Of a DNA stretch of 64,000 nucleotides, positions 1 to 10,227 are shown one piece after another (positions within the stretch are counted from its first letter, which is position 1; each line of letters starts with the position of its first letter). The notes below the pieces were generated by a model that ran no database searches, was not told the origin of the DNA, and was given only the letters and a program-made list of their open reading frames with translations. A program made the position numbers and the translations under genes. The DNA comes from DTHT01 sp037444625 (GTDB lineage Bacteria > Acidobacteriota > Terriglobia > Bryobacterales > Bryobacteraceae): NCBI GenBank assembly GCA_037444625.1, contig JBBIMA010000020.1, positions 1-64,000 of the forward strand, in the 5' to 3' direction.

Positions 1-158
1 GGTGCGGCGGCCGGGGGTGCGGGCACGGGGGCGCTCGCGGGCGGGGACGGCGTTGCGGCCGGGGCCTTGGGTCCACGCCGGAACCACCGACACCCCTCCC
101 CCGCCAGCGCCAGCAGGAGCGCCAGCGCCAGCCCGCCGGCTCCGGCTGCCCGACTCAT
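1..158 (-). CDS. Exported Pro/Ala-rich protein, N-terminal fragment cut by window edge
   Basis: Seen: an ATG at 158 opens a frame that stays open to base 1. The first 22 residues are a hydrophobic leader rich in Leu and Ala, then Cys23, a short basic stretch (RWFRRGPK) and a Pro/Ala-rich linker of about 20 residues. GGGAAG lies 7 bases before the ATG. It starts 15 bases after the stop of the histidine kinase gene, so it is probably the third gene of that operon. Cys23 might be lipidated, but the residues before it (GEG) are a poor lipobox. The linker resembles those joining a signal peptide to a periplasmic domain. The function cannot be assigned because the rest lies outside the window. Confidence 0.6.
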   Translation of the reverse strand, partial: MSRAAGAGGLALALLLALAGEGCRWFRRGPKAPAATPSPPASAPVPAPPAAA

Positions 159-173
159 TGAGCTTCCCGCCGC

Positions 174-2115
174 TTAGGCATCCGTCGTCGTGACAAACTG
201 CTTCTCGCCGGCCGGAAAGCGCAACCGGAAGGTGGCGCCTCGGCCCGGCTCGCTGGTGAAGTCAATCGTACCATTGTGCAGTTGCACCACCCGGAAGGCC
301 ACCGCCAGGCCGATGCCCGAGCCTTTCCCCTTGGTGCTGAAGTACAGATGGAAGATGCGGTCGCGGATTTCAGGTGGGATGCCCGGGCCTTCATCCGCCA
401 CTTCGACCAGGCATTCGGCGCCGCTGCGGCGGGCCCGCACGCTCAACCGCCCGCCATCCTTCATGGCTTCCACGCCGTTGACCACCACGTTGAGGATGGC
501 CTGCTTGAGCAGGTCGCGGTCGCCTTCCAGGTAGATCTTCTCCGGTTCCGCTTCGAAGACGATGCTGACCTTGTGCTGGGCGGCGGAGGGCTCCACCAAG
601 GCCAGGATCTCGCGCAGCAGACCCGCCATCTCGACCGGACCCATGCGCAGCTCCACCGGCCGGGTGAAGTCCAGGAAGGTCTTCACCACCCGGTCCAGGC
701 GGGTGATCTCGCGCCCGATGGTCTCGATCTCGGGCAGCGCCTCGGCGCCCTCGCCGCCCAACTTCGAGCGCAGGATCTCCAGATGGACGGCGATGGCGTT
801 GAGCGGGTTCTTGATTTCGTGCGCCACCCCGCTGGTGAGCCGGCTGATGGCCGCCAGACGGGCTGAAACGTCCAAGTGCGAGCGAATCTGCTGCCGGGTT
901 TCGGCGTCCCGCAGAGTGATGAGTGTGCCCATGGGCTCGCGATTGGGGAAGGCCTCCAGCGGCTCAAGGCTCACCAGCAGGTGGGCGGGGCCCTGGCCCT
1001 CGCGCTCCAGCGTGACCGGCTGATCGCGCAGTGCGCGCCCTTGGCTCAGAGCGGCCTGAATGGCGCCCCCCAGGGGCGTGTAAGAGGGGAACAGCTCGCG
1101 CAGGGAACGTCCCGTCAGCTCCCAGCGCGCTTTGCCCAGCAACTGCTCGGCGGCCCGCCCGGCCAGCACCAGGCGGCCGTCGCGGTCGAACAGCAGCACC
1201 ACCTCCTGGAGTTGTTCCAGCAGGCGCTCGATGTTGGAGCGCAGTTGGAGGGCGTCCTCGCGGGCGCCGCGAAACTGCTCGCCCAGCAGGTTCAGCTTGC
1301 TGCGCACGGCGGCCACCTCTTTGGCTTCCGGCTGGCCGCCGTCGCCCGCGGCCGGGTACTCGCCCCGGCTGATTCGCTCGATGGCCTCGCTGATCCGGGC
1401 CAGCGGCCGCAGGCTGAGGTTGGAAACCATCACCGCCAGCGCGAGGGAAAGCGCCAGGGAGGCCAGGAAGATCAGCGAGATGCTGCCCACCTGGGGCAGC
1501 AGTGCGTCGCGCAACAGGACCGAGGAGACCACCACGTGAATGGTGAACACCGGTTGGGGCTGTTCGGGCAGGCCGAGCGCCACGCTCACCTGGTAGTCCT
1601 GACGGCGGGAAAACACCTCCCACAGTTTCTTCCAGGGGCTGGCCTGGTCCCAGGCCGTCAGGTCGGGCAGCCTGGGCTGCAAGGCGCCGATGCGGCTGCG
1701 GTTGGAGGCGGCCAGGATCCGGCCGTCGCGACCGGAGATGAGGATCTCCACCACCACCCGCGCGCTGGCCACCGTCGAGTCCAGCATGGCCGCCAGATCC
1801 GGATCCGCGCCCACCATTTCCTGCCACAACGCCACCGCTTCCTCGACGCTCTCCGGGGCGGGCTGGCGGCGGGCGGACAGATCGCGCACCCGGTAGATCA
1901 GGAAGCTCTTCACTTGCTGAGCCGCCATGGCGGCTCGCTGAGCGAAGTCCTGGAAGCGCGCTTCGGCCAGCCGGTGCACGTTGAGCAGGGACACCGCGCT
2001 GACGATGACCACCACCAGCGCAACCACCGCCAGGCGCAGGCGCGCCTTGAGCGAAACCGAGGCCACCCGGATTTGGCGGACCCCGCCTCCGGCCGCGGTT
2101 CCGGCCTCTGCCCCG

Positions 2116-2126
<11 letters not shown>
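174..2126 (-). CDS. Membrane-bound sensor histidine kinase (NtrB/AtoS-like)
   Basis: 650 residues. Order: transmembrane helix about 30-50, extracytoplasmic sensor region about 51-215, second helix about 217-236, HAMP-like linker about 237-290, PAS-like domain about 300-415, then the kinase core. The H-box GVAHEIKNPLN carries the phospho-acceptor His436. The N-box has Asn546/Asn550, the G1 box DEGPGIPP is at 578-585, and the G2 box GSGIGLA is at 602-608. Its start overlaps the end of the sigma54-type regulator gene by 11 bases, so the two are translationally coupled and almost certainly cognate partners. By family, it autophosphorylates on His436 and passes the phosphate to the regulator's receiver Asp. 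The signal sensed is unknown; the extracytoplasmic loop has no fold I recognise. Confidence 0.93.
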
Positions 2127-3558
<1,432 letters not shown>

Positions 3559-3597
3559 TTCCCCTCGGACGGCCAGCGGCGAGGCCGGCCGCCCGAT

Positions 3598-3627
3598 TTG
3601 ACAACCCGGCCGCCGGCGGCTTATCCT
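3598..3627 (+). promoter_or_regulatory. Sigma70-type promoter of the heparinase-like gene
   Basis: TTGACA (3598-3603), an 18-base spacer, then TATCCT (3622-3627). The ATG of the downstream gene begins 9 bases later, at 3637, with no Shine-Dalgarno in between. Transcription would start at or within a few bases of the ATG, so the message is probably leaderless. This is the best promoter in the window. Confidence 0.6.
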
Positions 3628-3636
3628 GCCCGTCAC

Positions 3637-6015
3637 ATGCTGCTCGATCGCCGCACGTTCCTGCGGGCCGCGGCCGTCCCGGGTTGGTCCCTGCAACCGG
3701 CATTCCCCTCCCGGCAGCCGGAGCGCGCCCTGTTCATGCAGCCGCCCGACGGGGCCGAAGCCGCCATCAACCCGCCCGGTTTCGCTTGGTGGCGCGCGCC
3801 GGGCGCCGCCGCCTACCGGCTGCTGATCCGCACCGCCGCCGGGCGGACCGTCTACCAAAGCGCTCCGCTGGCCGATCCCGTCCATCTGCCCGCTCGCACC
3901 TTCCCCCCGGGCGAGTACGCCTGGGATGTCGAGGCGCTGGACGCCGCCGGCCGGACCCTGGCCCGGCGCGGCTGGTGGCGTTTCCGCCTGGGCAAGAACC
4001 TGCCGGAGCTGGTCTGGGAGGATCCCCGGCAGATCCTGGCGCGCGTTCCGGACCGGCATCCCCGCTACATCTTCTTGCATGATCAGTTGGACCGGATTCG
4101 GGCCACGCTGGCCACCACGCGACGCACGGCCTGGGAAGCCGTCCGGCAGGCGGCCGAGCGGGCGCTGAAGCAGCCCCTGCCCGCGCCGCCCCAGTATCAC
4201 ACCTTCCCGGACAAGGTGCGCCAGCGGATGGGTTACACCGTATACTTCCGCGAGTTCCGCCGCGCCATTGACGGGGCCATGAGCACGCTGGCTCTGGCCT
4301 GGTTGTTGAGCGGCCAGGAGCGCTACGGGCTGGCGGCCAAGCGGATCCTGCTGGAGGTGGAGAGCTGGGGCATCGAGGGCCCCATGTCGGTGCTCTCCGA
4401 GTTCGGCGACGAACCGGGCCTTTCCATGGCCCGCCACGGCCACCGCGCCTACGACTGGCTGCACGAACTCTTCGATCCCCGCGAGGCCGAACGCGTGCGC
4501 CGGATGACCGCCGGCCGCGCCCGCCAAGTGCTGCGCCGCTTGCGCCGCGCGGACTATCTCTACACCCCGGCGGAAAGTCACAACGGCCGGCTGATCGCCT
4601 ACCTGAGCGAGTACGCGGTGGTCTTGAAAGGCGAGGCCGAAGATGCGGCCGAATGGCTGGATTACTCGCTGCGCGCCCTGACCACGTTTTATCCTCACTG
4701 GGGCGACTCCGACGGAGGCTGGGCGGAAGGCGTCAGTTACGCGCTCAGTTACAACACGCTGTATCTGCCCGCCATCGAAGCTTTGCGGGCCGCCACCGGA
4801 CTGGACCTTTACCGCCGCCCCTTCTTCAATAACGTGCGGCGCTTCTTTCTTTACTGCGTCTCGCCGATCGGCGAATTGCGTCCCTTCGGCGACGGCTCCG
4901 ACCGTCCCGCCTCGGGCCCGGCGGGCGCCGTCCTGATGGCCCATCACGGACGGCGGCTGCGCGATCCGGCTTGCGTCTGGTGGGCCCAACAAGCCGGCGG
5001 CCTGCGGGAGGGCCTGTCCGATCCGCTGGTGGCGGTGCTCACCGAGGACGATCTGCCGCCCAAGCCGCCTTCCGATCTGCCGGCCGCGGCCGTGTTTCGC
5101 GGCATCGGGTGGGCGGCCTTGCACAGCGCCCTGCACCGGCCCGAGCAGGATACTTTCTTCCTGTTCAAGTCCAGCCCTTACGGCAGCGTCAGCCACAGCC
5201 ACGCCGACCAGAACTCGTTCGCCATCCTCAAAGGCGGCCGGGCGCTGGCCATCCCTTCCGGCTATTACGGTCCGGCTTACGGCATGCCCCATCACGCCGA
5301 GTGGACCCGCCAGACCAAGGCCAACAACTCGGTGCTGGTCAACGGCGAGGGTCAGGTGGTGCGCAGCGCCCAAGCGCGCGGGCGCATCGCCGCCTTCCGC
5401 CATCAGCGCGCCCTCAGCTACGTCGCCGGCGACGCGAGGGAGGCTTACGGCGGGCGCCTGACGCGCTTCCTGCGACACGTGCTCTTCCTGCGCCCGGGGT
5501 TGTTCCTGCTGTTGGACGAACTGGCCGCTCCGACTCCCTCTCATTACCAATGGCTGCTGCACGCGCTGGAAAAGATGGAGCTGGAGGAGGCGGCCGGCAG
5601 CGTCCTGGCTCGCCGCGGCGAGGCCACGCTGCGCGTGCGGCTGGCCTGCCCGCTGGGCCTGGCGTTCAGCCAGACCGATCAATTCGACACGCCTTACAAC
5701 GCGGGCAACCCGCCGGAATACCACGAGGAGCGCGCCAACCAGTGGCACTTCCGCGCCGCTACCCGCCAGGCCGCGGCCCAAACCCGGATCGGCGCCGTGA
5801 TGGAAGTGCGCGGCGGCGCCGAGGAGTTCCGGACCGAGCCGCGCGAGCGCCCCGGATGGCTGGGCGCGGCCCTCCGGGCCGGGGCGGGCTCGGGCGAGGC
5901 CTGGCTTCAGCTCCGCCCGGGCGCGCCCGGCCCGGAAGGCTTCAGCGCCGCCGTGGCCGCCGGCCGGGCCCTGCTGGCCGCGCGCTGGGAGAAAGAAATC
6001 CTGGTGGTCGAGTAG
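3637..6015 (+). CDS. Tat-exported heparinase II/III-like polysaccharide lyase
   Basis: 792 residues. The N-terminus has a twin-arginine motif (DRRTFLRAAA), suggesting folded export. An Fn3-like region (about 30-125, ending near FRLGKN) precedes an alpha/alpha-barrel domain (about 130-480; AESHNGR motif) and a C-terminal beta-sandwich region. SHSHADQNSF at residues 519-528 is the signature of the heparinase II/III C-terminal family. By family, such enzymes cleave uronic-acid polysaccharides such as heparin/heparan sulfate or alginate by beta-elimination; the exact substrate cannot be read from sequence. The start at 3637 is supported by the TTGACA/TATCCT promoter 9 bases upstream; the frame extends further 5-prime, but that part runs antisense through the regulator gene. 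A sulfatase gene follows 47 bases later, pointing to a sulfated polysaccharide. Confidence 0.88.
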   Translation: MLLDRRTFLRAAAVPGWSLQPAFPSRQPERALFMQPPDGAEAAINPPGFAWWRAPGAAAYRLLIRTAAGRTVYQSAPLADPVHLPARTFPPGEYAWDVEALDAAGRTLARRGWWRFRLGKNLPELVWEDPRQILARVPDRHPRYIFLHDQLDRIRATLATTRRTAWEAVRQAAERALKQPLPAPPQYHTFPDKVRQRMGYTVYFREFRRAIDGAMSTLALAWLLSGQERYGLAAKRILLEVESWGIEGPMSVLSEFGDEPGLSMARHGHRAYDWLHELFDPREAERVRRMTAGRARQVLRRLRRADYLYTPAESHNGRLIAYLSEYAVVLKGEAEDAAEWLDYSLRALTTFYPHWGDSDGGWAEGVSYALSYNTLYLPAIEALRAATGLDLYRRPFFNNVRRFFLYCVSPIGELRPFGDGSDRPASGPAGAVLMAHHGRRLRDPACVWWAQQAGGLREGLSDPLVAVLTEDDLPPKPPSDLPAAAVFRGIGWAALHSALHRPEQDTFFLFKSSPYGSVSHSHADQNSFAILKGGRALAIPSGYYGPAYGMPHHAEWTRQTKANNSVLVNGEGQVVRSAQARGRIAAFRHQRALSYVAGDAREAYGGRLTRFLRHVLFLRPGLFLLLDELAAPTPSHYQWLLHALEKMELEEAAGSVLARRGEATLRVRLACPLGLAFSQTDQFDTPYNAGNPPEYHEERANQWHFRAATRQAAAQTRIGAVMEVRGGAEEFRTEPRERPGWLGAALRAGAGSGEAWLQLRPGAPGPEGFSAAVAAGRALLAARWEKEILVVE

Positions 6016-6062
6016 GGGCGGGCTTGCCCGGGAGGCCCTCCGGGGGGCAACATAAGAAGGCG

Positions 6063-7694
6063 ATGAGCCGTTCCTATCCCACGCGCCGCAGCTTCCTGGG
6101 CGTTTCCGCCTCAGGCCTGATCCCGGGTGCGCGCGCCGCCGGCCGCGAGCGCCCTAACATTCTCTGGTTGAGCGCCGAGGACCTCAGCCCGGATCTGGGC
6201 TGCTACGGCGACTCTTACGCCCGCACGCCCCATCTGGACCGGCTGGCCGAGCAGGGGGCGCGTTACCGTTACGCTTTCTCGACTTACCCGGTCTGCGCGC
6301 CCAGCCGCTCCTCGATCATCACCGCGATGTATCCGGCCGCCATCGGCACGCACCACATGCGCTCGCAGGGCGTGCCGCCTCCGTACGTGAAGTGCTTCAC
6401 AGAGTATCTCCGGGCGGCCGGCTATTACTGCACCAACAACGTCAAGACGGATTACAACTTCCCCGCTCCGCTTACCGCCTGGGACGAGTGCTCCAACCGC
6501 GCCCATTATCGGAACCGGCCCAAAGGGCGTCCTTTCTTTGCCGTCTTCAACAACACGGTGACCCACGAAAGCCAGATCCGCGCCGATCCCCAGACTTTCG
6601 CCAGGCAGACCGCGCGCTTGAAGCCGGAGGAGCGCCACGATCCGGCCCGCGCCGTCCTGCCCCCTTACTATCCGGATACCCCGGTGGTGCGGCGCGATTG
6701 GGCCAATTACTACGACCTGATTACCGCACTGGATTATTGGATCGGCGAGTGGATGGAGCGCCTGGAACAGGAAGGCCTGGCCGAGAATACGGTCGTCTTC
6801 TTCTGGGGCGATCACGGGCGCGGCCTGCCGCGCGCCAAGCGCTGGCCTTACGATTCGGGCACGCGCGTTCCCTTGCTGATCCGCTGGCCGGGTGTGATCC
6901 GGCCGGGAACCGTGGTGGAGGATCTGGTCAGCCTGATGGATCTGGGGCCCACGGTGCTCTCGATCGCCGGCATCGAGATTCCCTCCTGGATGCAGGGCCG
7001 CGCCTTTTTGGGCGAACAGGCTCGGCCGCCGCGCCCTTGCGTGTTCACGGCGCGCGACCGCATGGACGAGGCCTACGACATGATGCGCAGCGTGCGCGAT
7101 CGCCGCTACCGCTACATCCGCAACTTCCAGGCCTGCAAACCCTACGCCCAGTACATTGACTACATGGAGCAGATGCCCACCATGCGCGAGATGCGCCGGC
7201 TCAACAAGGAGGGCAAGCTCACCGGCCCCCAGAGGAATTTCTTCGCGCCCGAGAAGCCGCCCGAGGAACTCTACGACACCGTAGAGGATCCCCACGAGGT
7301 GCGCAATCTGGCTGCCTCGCCCGCCCATCGCGAAATCCTGGAACGCATGCGGCGCCTGCTGGAGGACTTCATGAAGGAGACGGGCGACCTGGGCCTGATT
7401 CCCGAGCCGGAACTTCAGGAGCGCATGCGTCCCGGAGGCGTCTGGCAGACCGCCGCCAGCCCGGTAATCGAACCTGCCGGCGGGCGCTTCCCGGGACCCG
7501 TCAAGGTGCGCCTGAGCTGCCCGACCGAAGGCGCTTCGATCGCCTGGACCACCCAAGCGGGCGAGACGGCGCACTGGGAACTGTACGCCCGCCCCATCGT
7601 GCTCGAACGCAGCGCACGCCTGCGCGCCAAGGCCTGCCGACTGGGCTGGCGCGACAGCCCGGAAGCGGAGGCCGAATTCCGCCTCGGCGCCTGA
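6063..7694 (+). CDS. Tat-exported sulfatase (N-sulfoglucosamine/heparan sulfatase-like)
   Basis: 543 residues. The Tat-like leader is TRRSFLGVSASG. The sulfatase domain begins with RPNILWLSAED, where the acidic residues are expected metal ligands. The motif CAPSR starts at Cys78, the residue normally converted to formylglycine by a sulfatase-maturing enzyme; no maturase is in the window. FFWGDHGRG supplies the second metal/active-site block. After about residue 460 comes a short beta-rich domain (SPVIEPAGGRFPGPVKV) like the chitobiase/hexosaminidase C-terminal domain. AAGAAGG lies a few bases before the ATG. The gene follows the heparinase-like gene by 47 bases on the same strand. The inferred role is desulfation of the same polysaccharide in the periplasm or outside the cell. 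Confidence 0.9.
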   Translation: MSRSYPTRRSFLGVSASGLIPGARAAGRERPNILWLSAEDLSPDLGCYGDSYARTPHLDRLAEQGARYRYAFSTYPVCAPSRSSIITAMYPAAIGTHHMRSQGVPPPYVKCFTEYLRAAGYYCTNNVKTDYNFPAPLTAWDECSNRAHYRNRPKGRPFFAVFNNTVTHESQIRADPQTFARQTARLKPEERHDPARAVLPPYYPDTPVVRRDWANYYDLITALDYWIGEWMERLEQEGLAENTVVFFWGDHGRGLPRAKRWPYDSGTRVPLLIRWPGVIRPGTVVEDLVSLMDLGPTVLSIAGIEIPSWMQGRAFLGEQARPPRPCVFTARDRMDEAYDMMRSVRDRRYRYIRNFQACKPYAQYIDYMEQMPTMREMRRLNKEGKLTGPQRNFFAPEKPPEELYDTVEDPHEVRNLAASPAHREILERMRRLLEDFMKETGDLGLIPEPELQERMRPGGVWQTAASPVIEPAGGRFPGPVKVRLSCPTEGASIAWTTQAGETAHWELYARPIVLERSARLRAKACRLGWRDSPEAEAEFRLGA

Positions 7695-7709
7695 GGGCGG
7701 CCGCCGCTG

Positions 7710-7715
7710 TATACT
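7710..7715 (+). promoter_or_regulatory. -10 element TATACT close to an ATG
   Basis: TATACT ends 7 bases before the ATG at 7723, and no Shine-Dalgarno lies between. No good -35 is visible. It could give a separate leaderless transcript for the M55 peptidase within the heparinase-sulfatase unit. Confidence 0.4.
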
Positions 7716-7722
7716 CTCGGGC

Positions 7723-8571
7723 ATGGTGTCGCGACTCCTTCTAGCAGCACTGTTGTGGCTCGCGCCTGCCTTGCTTGCCCAGGCGCGCAAGAGCATCTTC
7801 ATCATCACGGACGCCGAAGGCGTGGCGGGCATCTGTCGCCAGGACCAGGCCGAACCCCGCGAAAGCGAGTTGCGCCAGTTGCTGACCGGGGAGGTCAACG
7901 CCGCCGTCCAGGGCTTCCTGGAGGGCGGCGCAGACGAGGTTGTCGTCTGGGACGGACACGACGGCAGCCAGACGCTTTCGGCCCTCACCATCCACCCGCG
8001 CGCCAGGCTGATCATCGGCGGCCTGGGCGTCACCATGACGATGGAACGGGGCTACGCCGGGCTGGCCTTTCTGGGCCAGCACAGCATGGCCAACACCCGC
8101 GCCGGCATCATGGCCCACAGTTACAGCTCGCTGGGCATCCAGAACATGCGGATGAACGGCAAGCCGGTGGGCGAGATTGAGACTCGCGCCGCCCTGGCCG
8201 GCTGGTTCGGCGTCCCCGTGATTCTGCTCGCGGGCGATGATGCGGCGGTAAAGGAATTGCGCCCGATCGTGCCCGAGGCGGAACTGGTTTCCGTCAAGGA
8301 GGGGCTGGGTCGTTACTCCTGCCTGACGCTATCGGCCCAGGCGGCCCAGCAGATGATTCGGGAAGCCGCACGCCGCGCGATGGCCAAGATCGGCCAAGTG
8401 CGGCCGTACAAGATAGAAGGTCCGGTCACCTTCGAGGTGGAGTACACCACGCGCAACTCCCTCCCGATAGACGCTGCTCTGCGGGCCGGTGCGGAAGTGG
8501 TGGACGATCGCACGATCCGTTATCGCGGCAAGGATTTCCTGGAGGCTTGGACGCGCTACTCGGTCCGCTAA
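7723..8571 (+). CDS. Exported M55-family D-aminopeptidase (DppA-like)
   Basis: 282 residues with a Sec signal peptide (about 1-22, cleaved after ALLAQA). The metal-site motifs of the M55 (DppA) family are all present: TDAEGVAG, WDGHDG, GQHSM and GEIET. DppA of Bacillus is a decameric zinc aminopeptidase that releases N-terminal D-amino acids from short peptides. Family members are often cytoplasmic, but this copy carries a clear export signal. It lies 28 bases after the sulfatase gene. Its stop overlaps the stop of the convergent PEP-CTERM gene by 4 bases. A likely role is recycling or scavenging of D-amino-acid peptides such as cell-wall fragments outside the cytoplasm. Confidence 0.88.
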   Translation: MVSRLLLAALLWLAPALLAQARKSIFIITDAEGVAGICRQDQAEPRESELRQLLTGEVNAAVQGFLEGGADEVVVWDGHDGSQTLSALTIHPRARLIIGGLGVTMTMERGYAGLAFLGQHSMANTRAGIMAHSYSSLGIQNMRMNGKPVGEIETRAALAGWFGVPVILLAGDDAAVKELRPIVPEAELVSVKEGLGRYSCLTLSAQAAQQMIREAARRAMAKIGQVRPYKIEGPVTFEVEYTTRNSLPIDAALRAGAEVVDDRTIRYRGKDFLEAWTRYSVR

Positions 8572-9008
8572 GGCCTGCGGAACCTGAAGCGCCTCCAGCG
8601 ACCCAGGATTCCGAGCGCCAGCAGGCCCAGCCCGATCAGGGCGTAGCCGGCCGGCTCCGGGGCATGGGCGGGCGCGGGATCAGGATCCGGGGGAAGATCC
8701 GGCCAGACCCGTTGCGGTTCCAGTGAGGGCAGCGGCGGCAACTCAAGGTCCGGCACCGGCGGCCACTCCGGCAGCGGCGGCAGAATCAGGTCCGCCGGCG
8801 GCGGAGGCAGCAATCCCAGCAAGAACTGCGGATCGGCCGGCAGGTACTGCCAGGGAGGATCAGGAGCGGTGCACAGGCCGGGCACGGTGTGCCCGTCCGG
8901 CAGCGGGAGGGGCACGCAAGGGATCGTCGAGGCCCACAGAGCGCCGCCCAAGCCGATCCAGGCGATCCAAGCGAGCAGGGTGTGACGCCTTTCCAAGCTC
9001 TTCCTCAC
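8568..9008 (-). CDS. Small proline-rich PEP-CTERM sorting protein
   Basis: 146 residues from a GTG at 9008; no clear Shine-Dalgarno is present, so the start is uncertain. Residues about 10-27 form a signal peptide ending near WAS. The mature part is very rich in Pro and Asp/Leu (PPPP, LPPLPEW, LPPDPDPAP). The C-terminus has the PEP-CTERM arrangement: APEPAGYALIG, a hydrophobic helix (LGLLALGILG) and an Arg-rich tail RWRRFRFRR. By family, exosortase recognises and cleaves such tails, linked to extracellular polysaccharide or biofilm; no exosortase is in this window. Convergent with the M55 peptidase gene, with stops overlapping by 4 bases. Confidence 0.75.
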   Translation of the reverse strand: MRKSLERRHTLLAWIAWIGLGGALWASTIPCVPLPLPDGHTVPGLCTAPDPPWQYLPADPQFLLGLLPPPPADLILPPLPEWPPVPDLELPPLPSLEPQRVWPDLPPDPDPAPAHAPEPAGYALIGLGLLALGILGRWRRFRFRRP

Positions 9009-9141
9009 AGCGGAGTGCCCGTTCGACCGAGCCCACCCTCATTGTCGCCGATCCGCCGCACCCAGTAAATTCCCCGGCGGGGGAAAAATCCCTTAGTACC
9101 GCGGCGAACGGTTCTAGAACCTCCCGGCCCGCAACCCCGCC

Positions 9142-9777
9142 CTACGGCTTCTTCTTCAGCGTCTCGCCCTTGCGCAGCAAGGTGGGCGCCTTGCGCTTTT
9201 GCTGCTCGGCTGCTTCTTTCTTTTCCGCCGCCCGTTTCTCTTCCAGGTCTTTGGGCTGCATGAGTGCTTCAAGTTGCTTCTTCTCCCGCTCCTGGCGCGC
9301 GCCTACTTCTTCGGCCCGCTCGCCGATGTCTTCCTGGGCCAGTTCCAGGCTGTCGCGCGTGGTCTCGAGCGCCTGGTCGAGGGCGAACTCGAAGCGCTCC
9401 AAATCGGGCGCCTGGCTTTGCCGGATCTTCTCGAGCGCGGCCACAAACCCCTTTTCGGCCTCCGCCACCGCCTTGATGCCTTCTTCGACCGGCAGCTTGC
9501 GCCGGAGGGCGTCGTCAATTACGGTGTCAATGGCGTCAATGATCTTCTCGTAGTCTTCCAGGGTGTCGTGGATGAGCGCGGCCCTGCCGGGTTTGGGATC
9601 CCGCAGGGCCTGAGTGATCAAGTCCAGGCGCTGCCGGGCGAACTGGAGGTAGAGCTTCAAACGTTCGTTGGGTTCCTGGACCTGGCGGATCTGGTCGGCT
9701 TCGTCGGCGGTCAGGAAATCGCGTTGGGCCTGCCCGGCGGGCAGGGCCAGCATCAGCGCCAGCGGCAGGACGTTCAT
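9142..9777 (-). CDS. Exported helical/coiled-coil protein of unknown function
   Basis: 211 residues. A signal peptide occupies about 1-17 (LALMLALPAGQA). The rest is predicted almost entirely helical, with heptad-like charged stretches, and the last 60 residues are a Lys/Glu/Ala-rich segment (EEKRAAEKKEAAEQQKRK) ending in a basic tail. GGAGGTGA lies 4 bases before the ATG. It is 3 bases downstream of the next small exported protein gene, which itself overlaps the TPR gene, so the three form one operon. I do not recognise a named family. Its abundance of helices and position suggest a structural or envelope-associated role, but that is a guess. Confidence 0.75.
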   Translation of the reverse strand: MNVLPLALMLALPAGQAQRDFLTADEADQIRQVQEPNERLKLYLQFARQRLDLITQALRDPKPGRAALIHDTLEDYEKIIDAIDTVIDDALRRKLPVEEGIKAVAEAEKGFVAALEKIRQSQAPDLERFEFALDQALETTRDSLELAQEDIGERAEEVGARQEREKKQLEALMQPKDLEEKRAAEKKEAAEQQKRKAPTLLRKGETLKKKP

Positions 9778-9780
9778 CGC

Positions 9781-10227
9781 TCACCTCCCCTTCTTTTTCC
9801 CCATGATGCCCAGCAAGAGATCCTCGTGGATGGCTTGGAGCGCCTGGCGCACCGGTTCGATGAGCGGTCGGTCCTCGAAGCTCATGCGATCTCGAAAGTG
9901 ACCCAGGCGGCGAAGCAACTCGCGGGTCTTGATCTCGGCGTGCTTGAAGTGCTTGGGGCTGCGAACCGGGTTCTTGCCGGTTTGCTTGAGGGAGCGGTCG
10001 GCCAGCTCGACGGATTCCTGCAATTCGGCCAGGCCGGCCCGGACGGCCTCCAGATCGCCGCGCTGGTAAGCTTGCCGGGCGGCCTGGAGGGCTCGCTCGG
10101 CGTTCTCCAGCGCCTTGCGGGAGCGCTTCTCGAGATTGGGCTCGGCGAGCGCGGCGGAGAGGTCCGCCCCCAGGCCGGCGCCGGCCAGCAGGGCGGCCAA
10201 GAGCGCGACTGCCGCCCTGGCTTTCAT
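9781..10227 (-). CDS. Small exported helical protein of unknown function
   Basis: 148 residues. The signal peptide is about 1-20 (ALLAALLAGAGLGA). The mature protein is helical, with an Ala/Glu/Arg-rich segment (about 35-85) reminiscent of a TPR-like or coiled hairpin, then a basic stretch (SPKHFKHAEIKTRELLRR) and a Lys-rich end (MGKKKGR). The start codon overlaps the TPR gene's stop by 4 bases (ATGA), indicating translational coupling. No named family is recognised; it appears to be a functional partner of the neighbouring helical protein and the TPR protein. Confidence 0.75.
   Translation of the reverse strand: MKARAAVALLAALLAGAGLGADLSAALAEPNLEKRSRKALENAERALQAARQAYQRGDLEAVRAGLAELQESVELADRSLKQTGKNPVRSPKHFKHAEIKTRELLRRLGHFRDRMSFEDRPLIEPVRQALQAIHEDLLLGIMGKKKGR

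Noticed and set aside
3559..3636. Possible sigma54 (-24/-12) site between the regulator and the heparinase-like gene
   Set aside because: No GG-N10-GC arrangement with the expected TGGC/TTGC context was seen; the sigma70 TTGACA/TATCCT pair explains the region better.
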